NCBI GenBank assembly: GCA_030159075.1
Contig: BROG01000138.1
Span: 1-64,000 of the forward strand
Length of the DNA stretch: 64,000 bases
Reading direction: 5' to 3'
From: Atrina japonica
Lineage: Eukaryota; Mollusca; Bivalvia; Pterioida; Pinnidae
The notes below the pieces were generated by a model that saw nothing but the letters and a program-made list of their open reading frames with translations, made no database searches and had not been told where the DNA came from. Shown one piece after another: positions 11,602-23,100 of this stretch. The position numbers and the translations under genes were made by a program. Every line of letters starts with the position of its first letter. The stretch's first letter is position 1.

Positions 11602-12822
11602 TTAAGTAAAGCCCCCAATCGACCATGGAAATGTGCTCTCACAAGTCAAGTGATCTCTGAAGAGAACGCAAAATAAAATAATAAGTGTTTTTCTAAATTA
11701 AGTTTATTAGGGTTTTTTTGACATGTGCTTCATGTGGTATTTTAAAACCTCTCGATACACTTTTCCCTGTATCTTAGCAGTTAACATTAACAAATCTTTC
11801 TACTTAATGTTTTGAGTGCAAAAGACGATGGACTCTGACAGGATTTGAACTAGTGACAGATATGCTAATTACCCGCCTATCACAGGCAGCTACAAATTAC
11901 AACCCAGTACCAATTAATAGAGAATTTCAATTCTGAAGAATTTTCCTGAAATCCAATTGGTTGAGAATTCAATGTTGAGCAAAATTCTCAGACTTTTGCT
12001 GCAAGACGGAGAGCTTTCATTACGCAAGGAATTAAGTACAACTAACAAGACACATTATCTTTCATATCAGACACTTATTATTAAGCATTATGACAAAAGT
12101 ATTGATCCCCATCAAAATTTATCTAGCAATTACAGAAGCACATTGGTGAATCCTTGAATTCAGGGCATCATGCTGATAAACTTTTCCGTCTGACAAAAGT
12201 GATTTTATTTAAGTTTAACCTTTGGCTATAAATTGAAATTTTCTTGCAATTTACGAAATATAATGAAAGAAAAATAAGACTGTTCTAATACATCTTTATA
12301 AAATTATCTGGTCTTAAATTTTAGAGTATAGATGTTTGCAAAAACAATTTTTACACTTAAGAATAATCGTTTTATTTCTTCACGCATACATAAACCTTAA
12401 ATAGCAATTTAAGTTCAAAACAGCTGGAAATCACAAGACTGAAAACAGACAAATTTGCCCATCATTAGTTCAACAATAAATTCTCAAACAATTCTAAAAT
12501 CTCTGACTTGCTTTAAGCTATCATAATGATAAACTAACAATGCCAAAAAATTTAAATCGAACATTAACAATTACAGCTATAAAAATCAATAGCATAAGAT
12601 GTCTCGCTTATCTATAAGTAAATAACGTAACTCGCAGATAAAGTACTCCAAGTGACAATAGTAAGACCACTAACAGTCAATAACGACAAACTGTGATTGG
12701 CCTATTGTTCAATTTGTAAAATTGTACAGCTCTCATCTCCCCTCAAAATGGTATAAAAAGCCTACAATACAAACATGTTATTTCTGTATTACTGTAAGTA
12801 TGCCAAAGGAAGTGACAATTAT

Positions 12823-12825
<3 letters not shown>

Positions 12826-12884
<59 letters not shown>
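12826..12884. repeat. (GA)n microsatellite
   Basis: About 29 GA units. Open frames of Arg-Glu or Ser-Leu across it are artefacts. Confidence 0.97.
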
Positions 12885-12886
<2 letters not shown>

Positions 12887-13504
12887 GGATTCAGAGAGGG
12901 GAAAGGGAGAGAGAGACAACAGTTGCATGAACTATAGTGATTTTTCCTCATTTTAGAGCTACATGTTGACACAAGACCAGTAATGTCTGCGACCATGTCT
13001 GCTTACAGAGACATTAAATCTCCTGAGTTTCACCATCTGATTTTAAATATCTGTACAAAGCAAATCAACAAAGACACATAGGTTCACTTAAGATCTTTGA
13101 TCACTTTCCATGTATTCATCTATTATTGGCTTTTTGACATTTGTTTTAATCACAAAACTTTGGCCGACACAGGACAAATATTTCTTTACCTCAATGTAGT
13201 TATTCTCAGTACTTTCAGATAATTGTCTGTACTGTATTTAAAAAAATATTTAGCATTTGCAAGGTGAGGCCTAATAGAGGGGATTTTGTTTTCAAAATCA
13301 TCCGAGTCAAAAATAACAAGGAAACAAGTCTTGTCATACAAGAATATATATGTTCAGTTGTACTGCAACAATACAACAACATATTCCAATTCTATATCTG
13401 ATGACACAATATATTTTAATACTTTGAGACCCAGTTTTAAGTCTCATACAAAAAGACCTTGGCCACTTGGCAAAGTGACAATCACAACCTGTCTAAACTA
13501 TATA

Positions 13505-14249
13505 CAGTCAACTCTTCTTATAACGGCCAGGTTGGGATCCAGTAAAATTGCTGCTATATCAAATATGCTGTTACGGTATATCAAATTTCCAGGCTTGGTG
13601 CAAAAATAAGAATGCATGAACATAATTTGTTGTTAAACACCCAGTAAATGTCAAACCTCAATTCAATGTGATTGCATGAATGAAATAGATTGATTACAAC
13701 AATTAAAATTGTTTTTATTGTTATTTTCATTCTATCAATTTCTCAAATTATGGCAACAATTTTTCATTTTTGATGCTTTGCTGTTTTAACAAGTTAATTT
13801 TAAAGGTAAAATGCATGTTTGTTGCCAAAATTCACTGCCAGTGCCAGAAAGCAAATATGCCGTTATATCAAACAAATTAACATGGATTTGTTTGTTGTTG
13901 TTTTACGTCTCACTCAAGAATCTTTCACCTATATGGAGATGCCACCAATTGCCGGTGAAGGGCTTCATATTTTCGCCTATGCTTGACACTTACGGCCATT
14001 GAGCAGTGAGGATTCTTTAACGTGCCCACGCCTACTGTGACACAGGACTTAAATTTTTACTGTCTCATCCGAAGGACAGGAAACCAACTTGCCGTCGTTG
14101 GCTGGACTCAAACTCACGACCTCACAATCAAGAGCTAGCTGTGGACTGAGCAAGGCCAGCTCCAAATTTACATGGGTGTAATTTCGTTCCCATGAAATTT
14201 CTACCAAAAATGCTGTTATATCAAGTGCTGTTAAAACAAGAATTGACTG
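13505..14249. mobile_element. Possible TIR element CAGTCAACTCTTCTT...AAGAATTGACTG, interrupted by a SINE
   Basis: The left end CAGTCAACTCTTCTTATAAC follows TA. The right end, complemented, is CAGTCAATTCTTGTTTTAAC. Internal repeats of ATGCTGTTA(C/T)ATATCAA near both ends support one element. A TA is absent at the right edge, so the boundary is uncertain. Confidence 0.6.
13886..14162 (-). mobile_element. SINE family B, copy nested in a TA-flanked element
   Basis: It has the same structure as 41864-42141. The flanking CAAATT(A/T)ACATGG at 13873-13885 and 14163-14175 is a 13-bp duplication with one mismatch. The SINE interrupts the 13505-14249 element, which therefore predates it. Confidence 0.92.
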
Positions 14250-14687
14250 AATGGTGTGAGATTTGGAGGGGCAGGATCTAGGTGTGTGGAAATATAACTT
14301 TCAAGCGCTTGTCTCTGGGCAAGTAAATGTAAAAAAAAAATTGGTTGACTGAAATAGATCTTCACGTGTCCAATATTTACTGACAATTATTTTCTCTTTA
14401 TAATGCACTTGTCTACGGATGGCAAAAATAAAACATTTCATTTATCCGAATGGTAAACATAACGGGTCGGGCAAGTCTAATATATGAGACACATTTTCTG
14501 CGTCAAGATACGGTTCTTACATTGTATCTATGTAAAAGGGGCATACATACCAAATAACTGTTTTTATCCAAACCACTAAAATTTCAACATTTATGCCTGT
14601 AGTAATCGCTCTCCCATCCTTTTTTTTTTTTTTTGAAAGAACCAAAGTAATTGGCTTCCGGTAAGTATCACTTATCTGCAGAGGGTG

Positions 14688-14842
14688 TCTGGATAGCACA
14701 GTGGTTAGGGACCTATCATCACACCAAAGCGACTCAGGTTCGATCCTTGGATTAAACAAGGATGTATGTGAGACAGTATGAGTCAATTAGTCCTACATGT
14801 GGGTTTTCTCCAGGTACTTAGGTTTCCTCCCACAGCAGGGAC
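14688..14842 (+). mobile_element. tRNA-derived SINE-like element, third type
   Basis: GTGTCTGGATAGCACAGTGG resembles a tRNA A-box region, and CAGGTTCGATCC is a clear B box. Downstream come TGGGTTTTCTCCAGGTACT and GGTTTCCTCCCAC, a tail found repeatedly in invertebrate SINEs. The ends are not sharply defined and I see no duplication. Confidence 0.6.
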
Positions 14843-15374
14843 CCCTTACACCAACATTAGAGCCAACAACAGACATTTACAAAAGTTGACATAACTTGTT
14901 TGTTAATCATTGTAAAATTAATTTGTCCTACCACATGCAAGACGATAATGACATTAACATTTGATCTGACGGGGAAAAAAAAAATGTTGTTTGCAAAAAA
15001 GCAGAGATTGGTTGACATTTTAACAATTGGAACATAATTCCATCCTCTCAATAATTTTCATAACACTGTATACTGTTGCCCTGAATTCGGAGAGAACCAA
15101 TTCACTGTTTATCACACAATAAAAAAAGTCGTAATTATATCACTATGACACAAGAATTTATTATTCAATAGTCTGAACCGAGATCCAATTTATGACAGTC
15201 TTAGTTTTTGTTATCTAAGCAAGATGACAGCCACATAATTCTACAGTTGTATAATTTTTAGCAAACAAAGAAAAAAACAAAACACTAAGTCATTTCCAAT
15301 AGGCATCATAACATTCAATAACAAAATGACAAATCAGTAATATGCTTCCAGTTTAATCATCTTGCACATATATA

Positions 15375-15612
15375 GTAAAATCCATATAATCTGGCAGGGT
15401 GGAGTCTCGCTAACCCATTCTTGGTTGGAGGAGTTTAAATTTTAGGTCAAGCAAAACAACATTAAAATAACATTGGTAAGGGCAATCATTCCTACTTATC
15501 ACTGAGTAACCAGTGAGAAATAAAATGTTTTCCTCTTGCAGTTTGTCATAATGAAAAAGTGAGTGGAATCATTTGTATGATAACCAAAAGGTTACTCCAC
15601 CCCTACTGTTTA
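15375..15612. repeat. Dispersed repeat pair, copy 1
   Basis: AATCCATATAATCTGGCAGGGTGGAGTC starts the shared block, of which the first 20 bases match best. AAAATGTTTTCC and AAAAGGTTACTCCACCC also match 55747-56185. The matching copy has about 200 extra bases. It is probably a DNA element; its termini are not resolved. Confidence 0.65.
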
Positions 15613-15629
15613 TTGGAAGAACAAACATG

Positions 15630-16070
15630 GCTCAATGGCCAAATGACAGTAGGAAGCAGATTGCTTTGTTTATGTTTTGGAAGGGGCTTGATCTTTGGGA
15701 AAATGGAATAACATTTGAATTTACTATGGATGAACTAACCATTTCTCTGTTTGTTGCTGTTTGTATGTTGCTGAAAACTTCACTGTATGCACAGCTGTAT
15801 ATTTCAGTTGAAATGTCTGTAGACACGGTATACGCAAAAGTACAGGTAAGATTCAATGAGTTTTGTTCAGCCTCTGGGACGTCGCACATTTCGCGTTGTG
15901 AGTACAGATATACAATGATGACCGATATAACTAATCTGCCTTTTATAACTGCTTTGGAACTTGACTTTCCGGAGAATCAATTACATATATGTCAGCTGCA
16001 TGGGGATATTAAGTGGGAATGTTTCAAAACATTTTTTCAACACACTTTTTTATTATTATTAAAAGTTTAA
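15630..16070 (+). other. Unrecognised 147-codon open frame
   Basis: From the ATG at 15630 the frame runs MAQWPNDSRKQIALFMFWKG, through a hydrophobic stretch ISLFVAVCMLLKTSLYAQLY, to a stop at 16068. An overlapping minus-strand frame of 85 codons is also open, as are parts of the third frame. This suggests locally low stop density and not strong coding constraint. A GTAAGA after ...YAKVQ could be a donor. It directly follows a dispersed repeat, so it may be transposon-derived. No family is recognised. Confidence 0.25.
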
Positions 16071-16079
16071 ATGCTTTTC

Positions 16080-18988
16080 ATCTTCGTAGTTCACCTTTAA
16101 GACAATGTCACATTAATGAAAACAAAAAACAAAATCTTAATCATCAAAAGTATGTCACCCCACTGGCATTTGTTTCTTTATGACAGATAGCAAAAATTGT
16201 CCCTTAATATTCATATCCAAACTCTTCCACTTCCATTGTCTTTGATATGTTTTTGTTTCTTACTTTTGGTGTATTACATTATCCATCATGTTGGACAGTT
16301 TTGGCATCTGTAACAGTATAGCTTGAAGTTAAATGCTTACGATTGGTTGAATTTATATCAGGAACCAAAGAAATTGTGTCTTACAGTTTGCATATTTTTG
16401 TACATTGCAAAAATAAGATTGCTTTAAAAGAAATGAAAATGCATACTTTTTATATTTCAAATGGCTTTTAGGAATGAAATAAGTTGATTTCTGCATTACT
16501 TGTGACAGATAATTCTAAAAACAATACTGACAACAGTTTTCAAATACTGTTTACTGAAAAAAAAACTACTTAAAATTCAAAATGATGTCCATTTTAATCC
16601 ATTCTTCTAAGTACCTCTTCTGTAATGTTGTTTATATTCATAAGGTGGAAGGATACACCGTTGATCATTTTCTATTTACTGATACCAGAATCTAAATTTA
16701 GCTCTGCCACGAATACATATCTATCAATAGATGTTAATTACGTTGTATTGAAGAAGTACAGACACAAAGGAATTGTACTTCAAAAGGCATGAATAAGTAG
16801 AATTATGTTGCATTTTATCAAAAGATTATTCAGACTTAATTGAATTTCATTTTCACTGAAATATTTTGCTCTTCTGTAAAAATTCAATTCAAACATAGGA
16901 CTATATTTCCTTGCGGAGATCTATGAGGAACACTTCCCTGCTAACAGGATAGCCCTTGATGAAAAGTCGAAGTAACCCCATAATAGGTTGTTATTACATA
17001 ACAACCCAAAAAATGGTAATATCTATAAATATAATGATTGTTTTTCATTTTTTGGTATTGCACAGAATTTTTTTTCCATGAGCCACTGCATGTATATTCC
17101 ATGTTTTTCAAGAAAAAATGAAAAACAATCATTAAATGCAAAAATCGCTTGTTTTTTTTTAACCACATGTTAAAATTCCAAATTTGGAATTTCAAAATAA
17201 CGATTATCAGTATATCAAATTCAGTTTTTCTTTTTTAGATAAAATATATATTTTCCCACTTTTTGAAAACCGTTGACTCAGAATTTAGGAGATAGGAAAA
17301 TCCCAGAGTCATTTTTAAGTTAGTAGTGCAAATGAAACAGTCAAGGTAATCTAATTCAGCATTGGTAAGGTTATAAGGTCAAATGAAAGTGGTGCAGTCT
17401 GAAGTGGGTTAATTAGACAATTTAATTGTAATGTTCTAAAACTTCTCATAAAGATCTATATTCATACTGATCCAACAGACAAGTCTATCATTACTTTGAT
17501 AAATGATCAGCATTAATTCAATGAAGGCTAGACATTTAATGGCTTATCCTTAGAACTATTTTTGATGAAATTTTGAAATAACTTCTCTAAGGTTACATGA
17601 AAGTAGAGTTACTCTTATTAAATCAATTACGTAAGTGTTTGCATTAATATTTCATATTCCACTTCATTACATGCATGAGTAATCATACATTTTAATAAAG
17701 AATTCAATACAGTGATGCAATATTTAACGTTGTATCGCATGGCAGTTGGACACAAATTCTACAGCAGGTACTTTTCTAAATGAAACAATTTTATTCCATT
17801 CTTAATGATATCATTAAAATATAAAACCCTCTGCTACAATGATCTTGTGTAGTCTGATGATACATGTGTAGTTTTGTCTAATAATCCAACAAACAGTGCT
17901 TCTATTGTTTAAATAAAGAATACCATTTTGTAGTGATGTGACAGGCTATGAAACCAATATGACCAAATGGGCTTTCATGGTCACTTAACCCTTATCCCAC
18001 CAAACAAGTCAATATACAATTTTACAATACTCTCTGCCACTGCCAAAAACATCAATATATGATTTTCATAAACCCACGCTCACTGCAAAGTATGTCAATA
18101 TACCATTTCCATGTTCGCTATAAATACTACGGAATCCTATGTAAAGGACAACTGGTGAAAACAAAAAGGTACGGACACATCATAGATAAGTCTTTAATCT
18201 GATTGGATGACACTTTTATCACTAAAAATAAAGAGTGAATGACTTACATGACCTATAAAATTTTACCCTGGCGATGCTACAACAAATTTCAAAGGGAATA
18301 AAAGTTTAAAATGGTGAAAAAAATATATATAATGCATTTTTTCACCTTGGCAACAGTGAAACATTTTAGATTCAAAGTGCTTTCATTTGACTTTTGAAAA
18401 TCTGATTGACATCCATACATTTTCAAGTCATGCTGATTGACATCCATATATTTTTAAGGCATGTTTTATCATTTTCTTTTCAATTTCACACCTTAACAAC
18501 TGAACAACATTTCTAGTTCCACAACAATTTTGTGTATATCTAAGAAGCACAGTATTATGCAAGATCATAACTATAGATTGTAAAACCACAACCTATCGTC
18601 CAATCCTAATCATCTTTGGAATACATAAATGTGGTAAATCAGTTGGTCAGTTACAAATGCCTTAAAAGTAGTGGACATTACCATCAGTCTATACAGAAAT
18701 ACAGCTATTTGTACATTTCACATTAGTCCAAATTTCATTTTAACGGGTAGCAGCAAAATAGGTCATAGTCACAAAACACTCTGAATTGTCATCATGAAAG
18801 TCATCTAATTGTGTGAACTTCATTGAAACAGGTCCAAACTCTAATCACCATATGAAGGTCAATAAGATGAGGTCAAAAGTTTAAATGTCAAGGGAAAGGT
18901 AATTCAGACTGACATGGATAAGTTTGTAATATTTAGGCCAAGGTTAAATTACATTGTCAGTAACAATAAATATATACATTTACATCTG

Positions 18989-19032
<44 letters not shown>

Positions 19033-19220
19033 CAAGCACATTTGTTTACACAAAGGGAAACTTTGCATATGATGAAGTGAAATTGATTATCATTAGCATT
19101 TTACAGTCCTTAACTTATAAACCCCGAAAAATAATGGAATCTTCTATAAATCAATTACTTAGACCAGTCCAAATGTGTTTTGGGGTTAAATGGATTAAAT
19201 ACATGAACTCTTTTTTTTAT
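16080..19220. other. Presumed RBL intron 7 sequence, largely featureless
   Basis: AT-rich, with short simple tracts and the (AC)n at 18990. A local duplication of GATTGACATCCATA.ATTTT lies at about 18405-18460. No exon, RNA gene or element boundary was recognised. Confidence 0.5.
18990..19030. repeat. (AC)n microsatellite
   Basis: About 20 AC units. Confidence 0.96.
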
Positions 19221-19224
19221 TTGT

Positions 19225-19345
19225 TTTTGATACCATACTCAATAATTTTTCAGTTATGTGGTGGCAGCCAGCTATTAATGGTGGAGAGAATCCTTTTACA
19301 ATGTACCAGGGAAGAGTGGTTTCCATGGTTAGTTGTTCTACAGAT
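19225..19345 (-). mobile_element. Degenerate SINE tail/central domain
   Basis: CCATACTCAATAATTTTTCAG, GTGGTGGCAGCCAG and TGGTGGAGAGAATCC resemble the tail and central domain of SINE family A. A similar scrap lies at 20330-20400. The 104-codon plus-strand frame covering this stretch is derived from the repeat. Confidence 0.5.
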
Positions 19346-19763
19346 GCAGGATGAAACAAAGTTGCCTTTTGTTTTTGCCATCCTACAGTAAGTTTCCTGT
19401 GCAGATTTATGATAAGTGACCAGATCTAGCCTGACTTGGTGTGTGGCTAAGGCTTTGGATAATCAGGTGTCACATTACAGTATATTACCTGCCTGACAAG
19501 AAAGTCTACAGTTGCTAAGTAACTAGATCTAAACCAACAGAACCAGTCTTGTGTGACTGACCCTTCACAAAATCACCAGACTTACTAATGCCACAAAAGA
19601 ATTATGATGATCTGACTTGAAGATTTACACCTGATGTCATCAGATTCATGCATAAAATTTTATTTTATAAACTTAAAACTGAGCTTAATTTGCAGTCACA
19701 ATAGTCTATGAAGGCAAGATTATGGTTAAATATGAGTTCAAAAGCATATATATGTATATCATA

Positions 19764-19767
<4 letters not shown>

Positions 19768-19806
<39 letters not shown>
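19768..19806. repeat. (TA)n microsatellite
   Basis: About 19 TA units followed by TATGTATATATATAA. Confidence 0.95.
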
Positions 19807-19810
<4 letters not shown>

Positions 19811-20134
19811 GTATATATATAAGGCCAACATCAAAGAGATATTTGTTTGATACATACCCTGACCTCCAATTTTAGAAGTAAGTCATTTTGTAGGCAAAAT
19901 CCATTTTATTGAATTTGTATGTGAACTGAACAATTTTTTTATTTTTGATAAGAAAATAAGTAGGTAAGAATTCACGAAAATATTTAAACGGACCTACTTC
20001 TAATAGTCTATGTCTTGGTACATTTAACAAACATATCTTTACCAATGGCGGTTATTACTACATCTACACATACAACAGCAGACAACACGAGTGGATACTG
20101 TACAGACATCTATTTTGACTTTACAGTCCCTTAC

Positions 20135-20199
20135 CTGTTTGCATCAAAATTGCCAATTTCTAATATAGATGAAAGCGTGTCTGGTTTTCCTTTTAAAAT
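20135..20199 (-). CDS. RBL: RBL coding exon 7 (65 nt, last RBL exon found in the window)
   Basis: The exon encodes ILKGKPDTLSSILEIGNFDAN plus two bases of the next codon. It continues FESK of exon 6 just as LLKGKEENL... continues the same site in human p130. The acceptor is TTTTTCTTCAG and the donor is AACAG/GTAAGG. The match is short, but its phase, order and splice sites all agree. The following exon should carry the AYEEYVL...DERIFLG segment. I did not find it in bases 1-20134. Confidence 0.87.
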
Positions 20200-23100
20200 C
20201 TGAAGAAAAATAAAGTAAATTTTGATTACAATAATCCAATTCATATACCTTTCTTCAACTACTCTACTCTATTTATACACTACACAGTTTTTCTTTGAAA
20301 TTCTTATTCTATAACACTATCAACATTGTTTCACTTGTATGGTGGCAGAGAAGAACACCTGGTTAAAAGGTGTCTGGGAAACGACACCCAAACTCCAACA
20401 TATCAAGTTACAAACCTTCCAGAGCAGTTATTTTCCAGCAAATCTTATGTAACTTTTGTTCAATATGGAAAATATTTGCTGCTTTCCACACCATCCTTTC
20501 ACCAGGTAAAAATAATGTACATGTCTACAGGAAATCTATGGCATGACTTTCCACTTGTACTTTAATCAAATTTTCATTTAGCAACCTCCTGTAGTATTTC
20601 TGTCTATAAAATCTTTGTCGAAAAACCTGAAACCAGATAGAACCCCCTATACTACACAACGCTATGGCCTTTGCTGGGTAAAGGAAATTTGTTTATTACA
20701 CATATATTATTCTCTATTCAATTGAAGCAGGAGTATTCACAGAATATCAAAATTTAACATGTCTGGAACATCCCATGTCTACAACAGGGTCTTGTGCCAT
20801 AAAACTATAGAATTTATTTAAATCTATGAATATTCTTAACTTTTCTGCTCAGTCATTCAAGATTAGCCTAAGCTAAGCAAAATCAGAGGCTTGAATAATT
20901 ATCAAGTCTTCTGAAAGTCAGCCCAAGAATATTCTTGACTGAACTTGATACTTGCCAAAATCATCCCTCTCCCAGAGGAACTGAAATGTGAATACTACCA
21001 AAATGTCTGAAATTATATCTGCCATGGTTACAGTCTGAATGATACTAATGAGTGATTTGAGAAATAAACTATAAAATACCAGTAGATCTGCAAATTAAAA
21101 TGAATAATTAATGGAAAGATACCTACTTAATCATTGCAGCAGACAAAATCATTTAAGAATGTGACAAAAACTGCAATATTAGAAGAAGTGTCATGAAAAA
21201 TGCAAAATAACAAAGTAACCTGACATCTGAAACTGGAAACACAAGCTATATAACTGCTGACATGGAATGTTACTTGTTTCATAATTATTGTAATAATATA
21301 CTGTAAACGTGGATATCTCCATGTGTTGTTAATTACGCAATTTTCTTCAGCAAACCATACACATAGGTTCTTTTTTTCACGCAATGTCGCAACTTTAATT
21401 GAGTAATCCTGTATTAAATGATAATTCTTAGCACAACTGTAGGACTGGTACATGGGGGTAATTTACACAAAAAACTCTTCATTGTATAAACAATAGTGTA
21501 AATTACCCCCACACATAAATTTCCATGTTTACAGAATTCCACAAATTCTTTTTTTTTTTTTTTTTACTTCAATGAAGATATATGCGACAACTTTTTTCCG
21601 AGAATCTCACCTCAATGCCATTAGGGGTCTCGACATGTCACATGTTTGACACAGGACCTTAACACAAGTTACATTCAAGACCAACAACTTTCACTGTTTA
21701 CAATGAACACTCGGAAAAAGAGCAGTCAATAGTTTTAGATACATAAGTATTGTTGGAAATACTGGGCACCTTCCACAGGCCAAGTTGAACACCAGAAGAT
21801 AAGGCATGGTATAAAACGTTATAGTCAAAAGTCTAAAACATAGTCAAAAAAATAAAACATTAGAGTCAAAAGTCTAAAACATCATAGTCAAAAGTCTAAA
21901 ACATTATAGTCAAAAGTCTAAAATGTTATAGTCAAAAGAATAAAACATTATAGTCAAAAGAATAAAACATAGTCAAAAGAATAAAACATTACGGTCAAAA
22001 GTCTAAAACGTTATAGTCAAAAGTCTAAAACATCATAGTCAAAAGTCTAAAACATTATAGTCAAAAGTCTAAAATGTTATAGAATAAAACATTATAGTCA
22101 AAAGAATAAAACATTACGGTCAAAAGTCATAGTCAAAAGAATATAACATTATAGTCAAAAGTCTAAAACATCATAGTCAAAAGAATAAAACATTATAGTC
22201 AAAAGTCTAAAACGTTATAGTCAAAAGTCTAAAACATTAGTCAAAAGTCTAAAACGTTAAGGTCAAAAGAATAAAACATTACAGTCAAAAGATTAAAACA
22301 TTACAGTCAAAAGATAACATTACAGTTAAACGATAAATACATTATTATCAAAATATTAAAACATTACAGTCAAAAGTCTAAAACATAAAAACCAAAATAT
22401 TAAAACATTAGTCAAAATATTAAAACATAGCCAAAAGATTAATACATTATAGTCAAAGATTAAAACATTAGTCAAAAGAATAAAACATTATAGCCAAAAG
22501 ATTAAAACATTAGTCAAAATGTTAAAACATTACAGTCAAAAGATTATAGTCAAAAGATTAAAACATAACAACCAAAAGATTAATACACTATAGCCAAAAT
22601 ATTAAAACATTAGTCAAAATATCAGAACATTATAGTCAAAATATTAAAACATTACAGTCCAAAGATAAATACATTACAGTCAAAATATTAAAACGTTACA
22701 GTCAAAATATCAAAACATTAGTCAAAAGTCTAAAACATTATAGTCAAAATATTAAAACATTATAGTCAAAAGAATAAAACTGCAGTCACAGGAACAATCC
22801 TATGAAACCAAATACAACTGCAGAAATGACACAATGAAACCAAAGTAAACAAGAGAGCTCCAAGGAGCTGTATGTCTTACCTATGACATATAATCAAAGA
22901 TAATAATAACAATTATCACGACCTTCATTCAAGAAATCAGGTCAGACCAGCTCCAGTACCAAATAGGCAAATCTACAGTACATGGGGGATCATTTGTGTG
23001 AAGTACAGTTCCAATCCACCCAGTAGTTTTGGAGTTCTACTTCAGAAATAATTTTCAGTTACCATGTCGTGATGTAGATAAAAACTGCAGAAATGACTAT

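Noticed and set aside
12743..12996. Ser-Leu and Arg-Glu repeat frames
   Set aside because: They are artefacts of the (GA)n microsatellite.
21795..22785. CRISPR-like array
   Set aside because: The units are contiguous with no unique spacers and the genome is clearly eukaryotic. It is a minisatellite.
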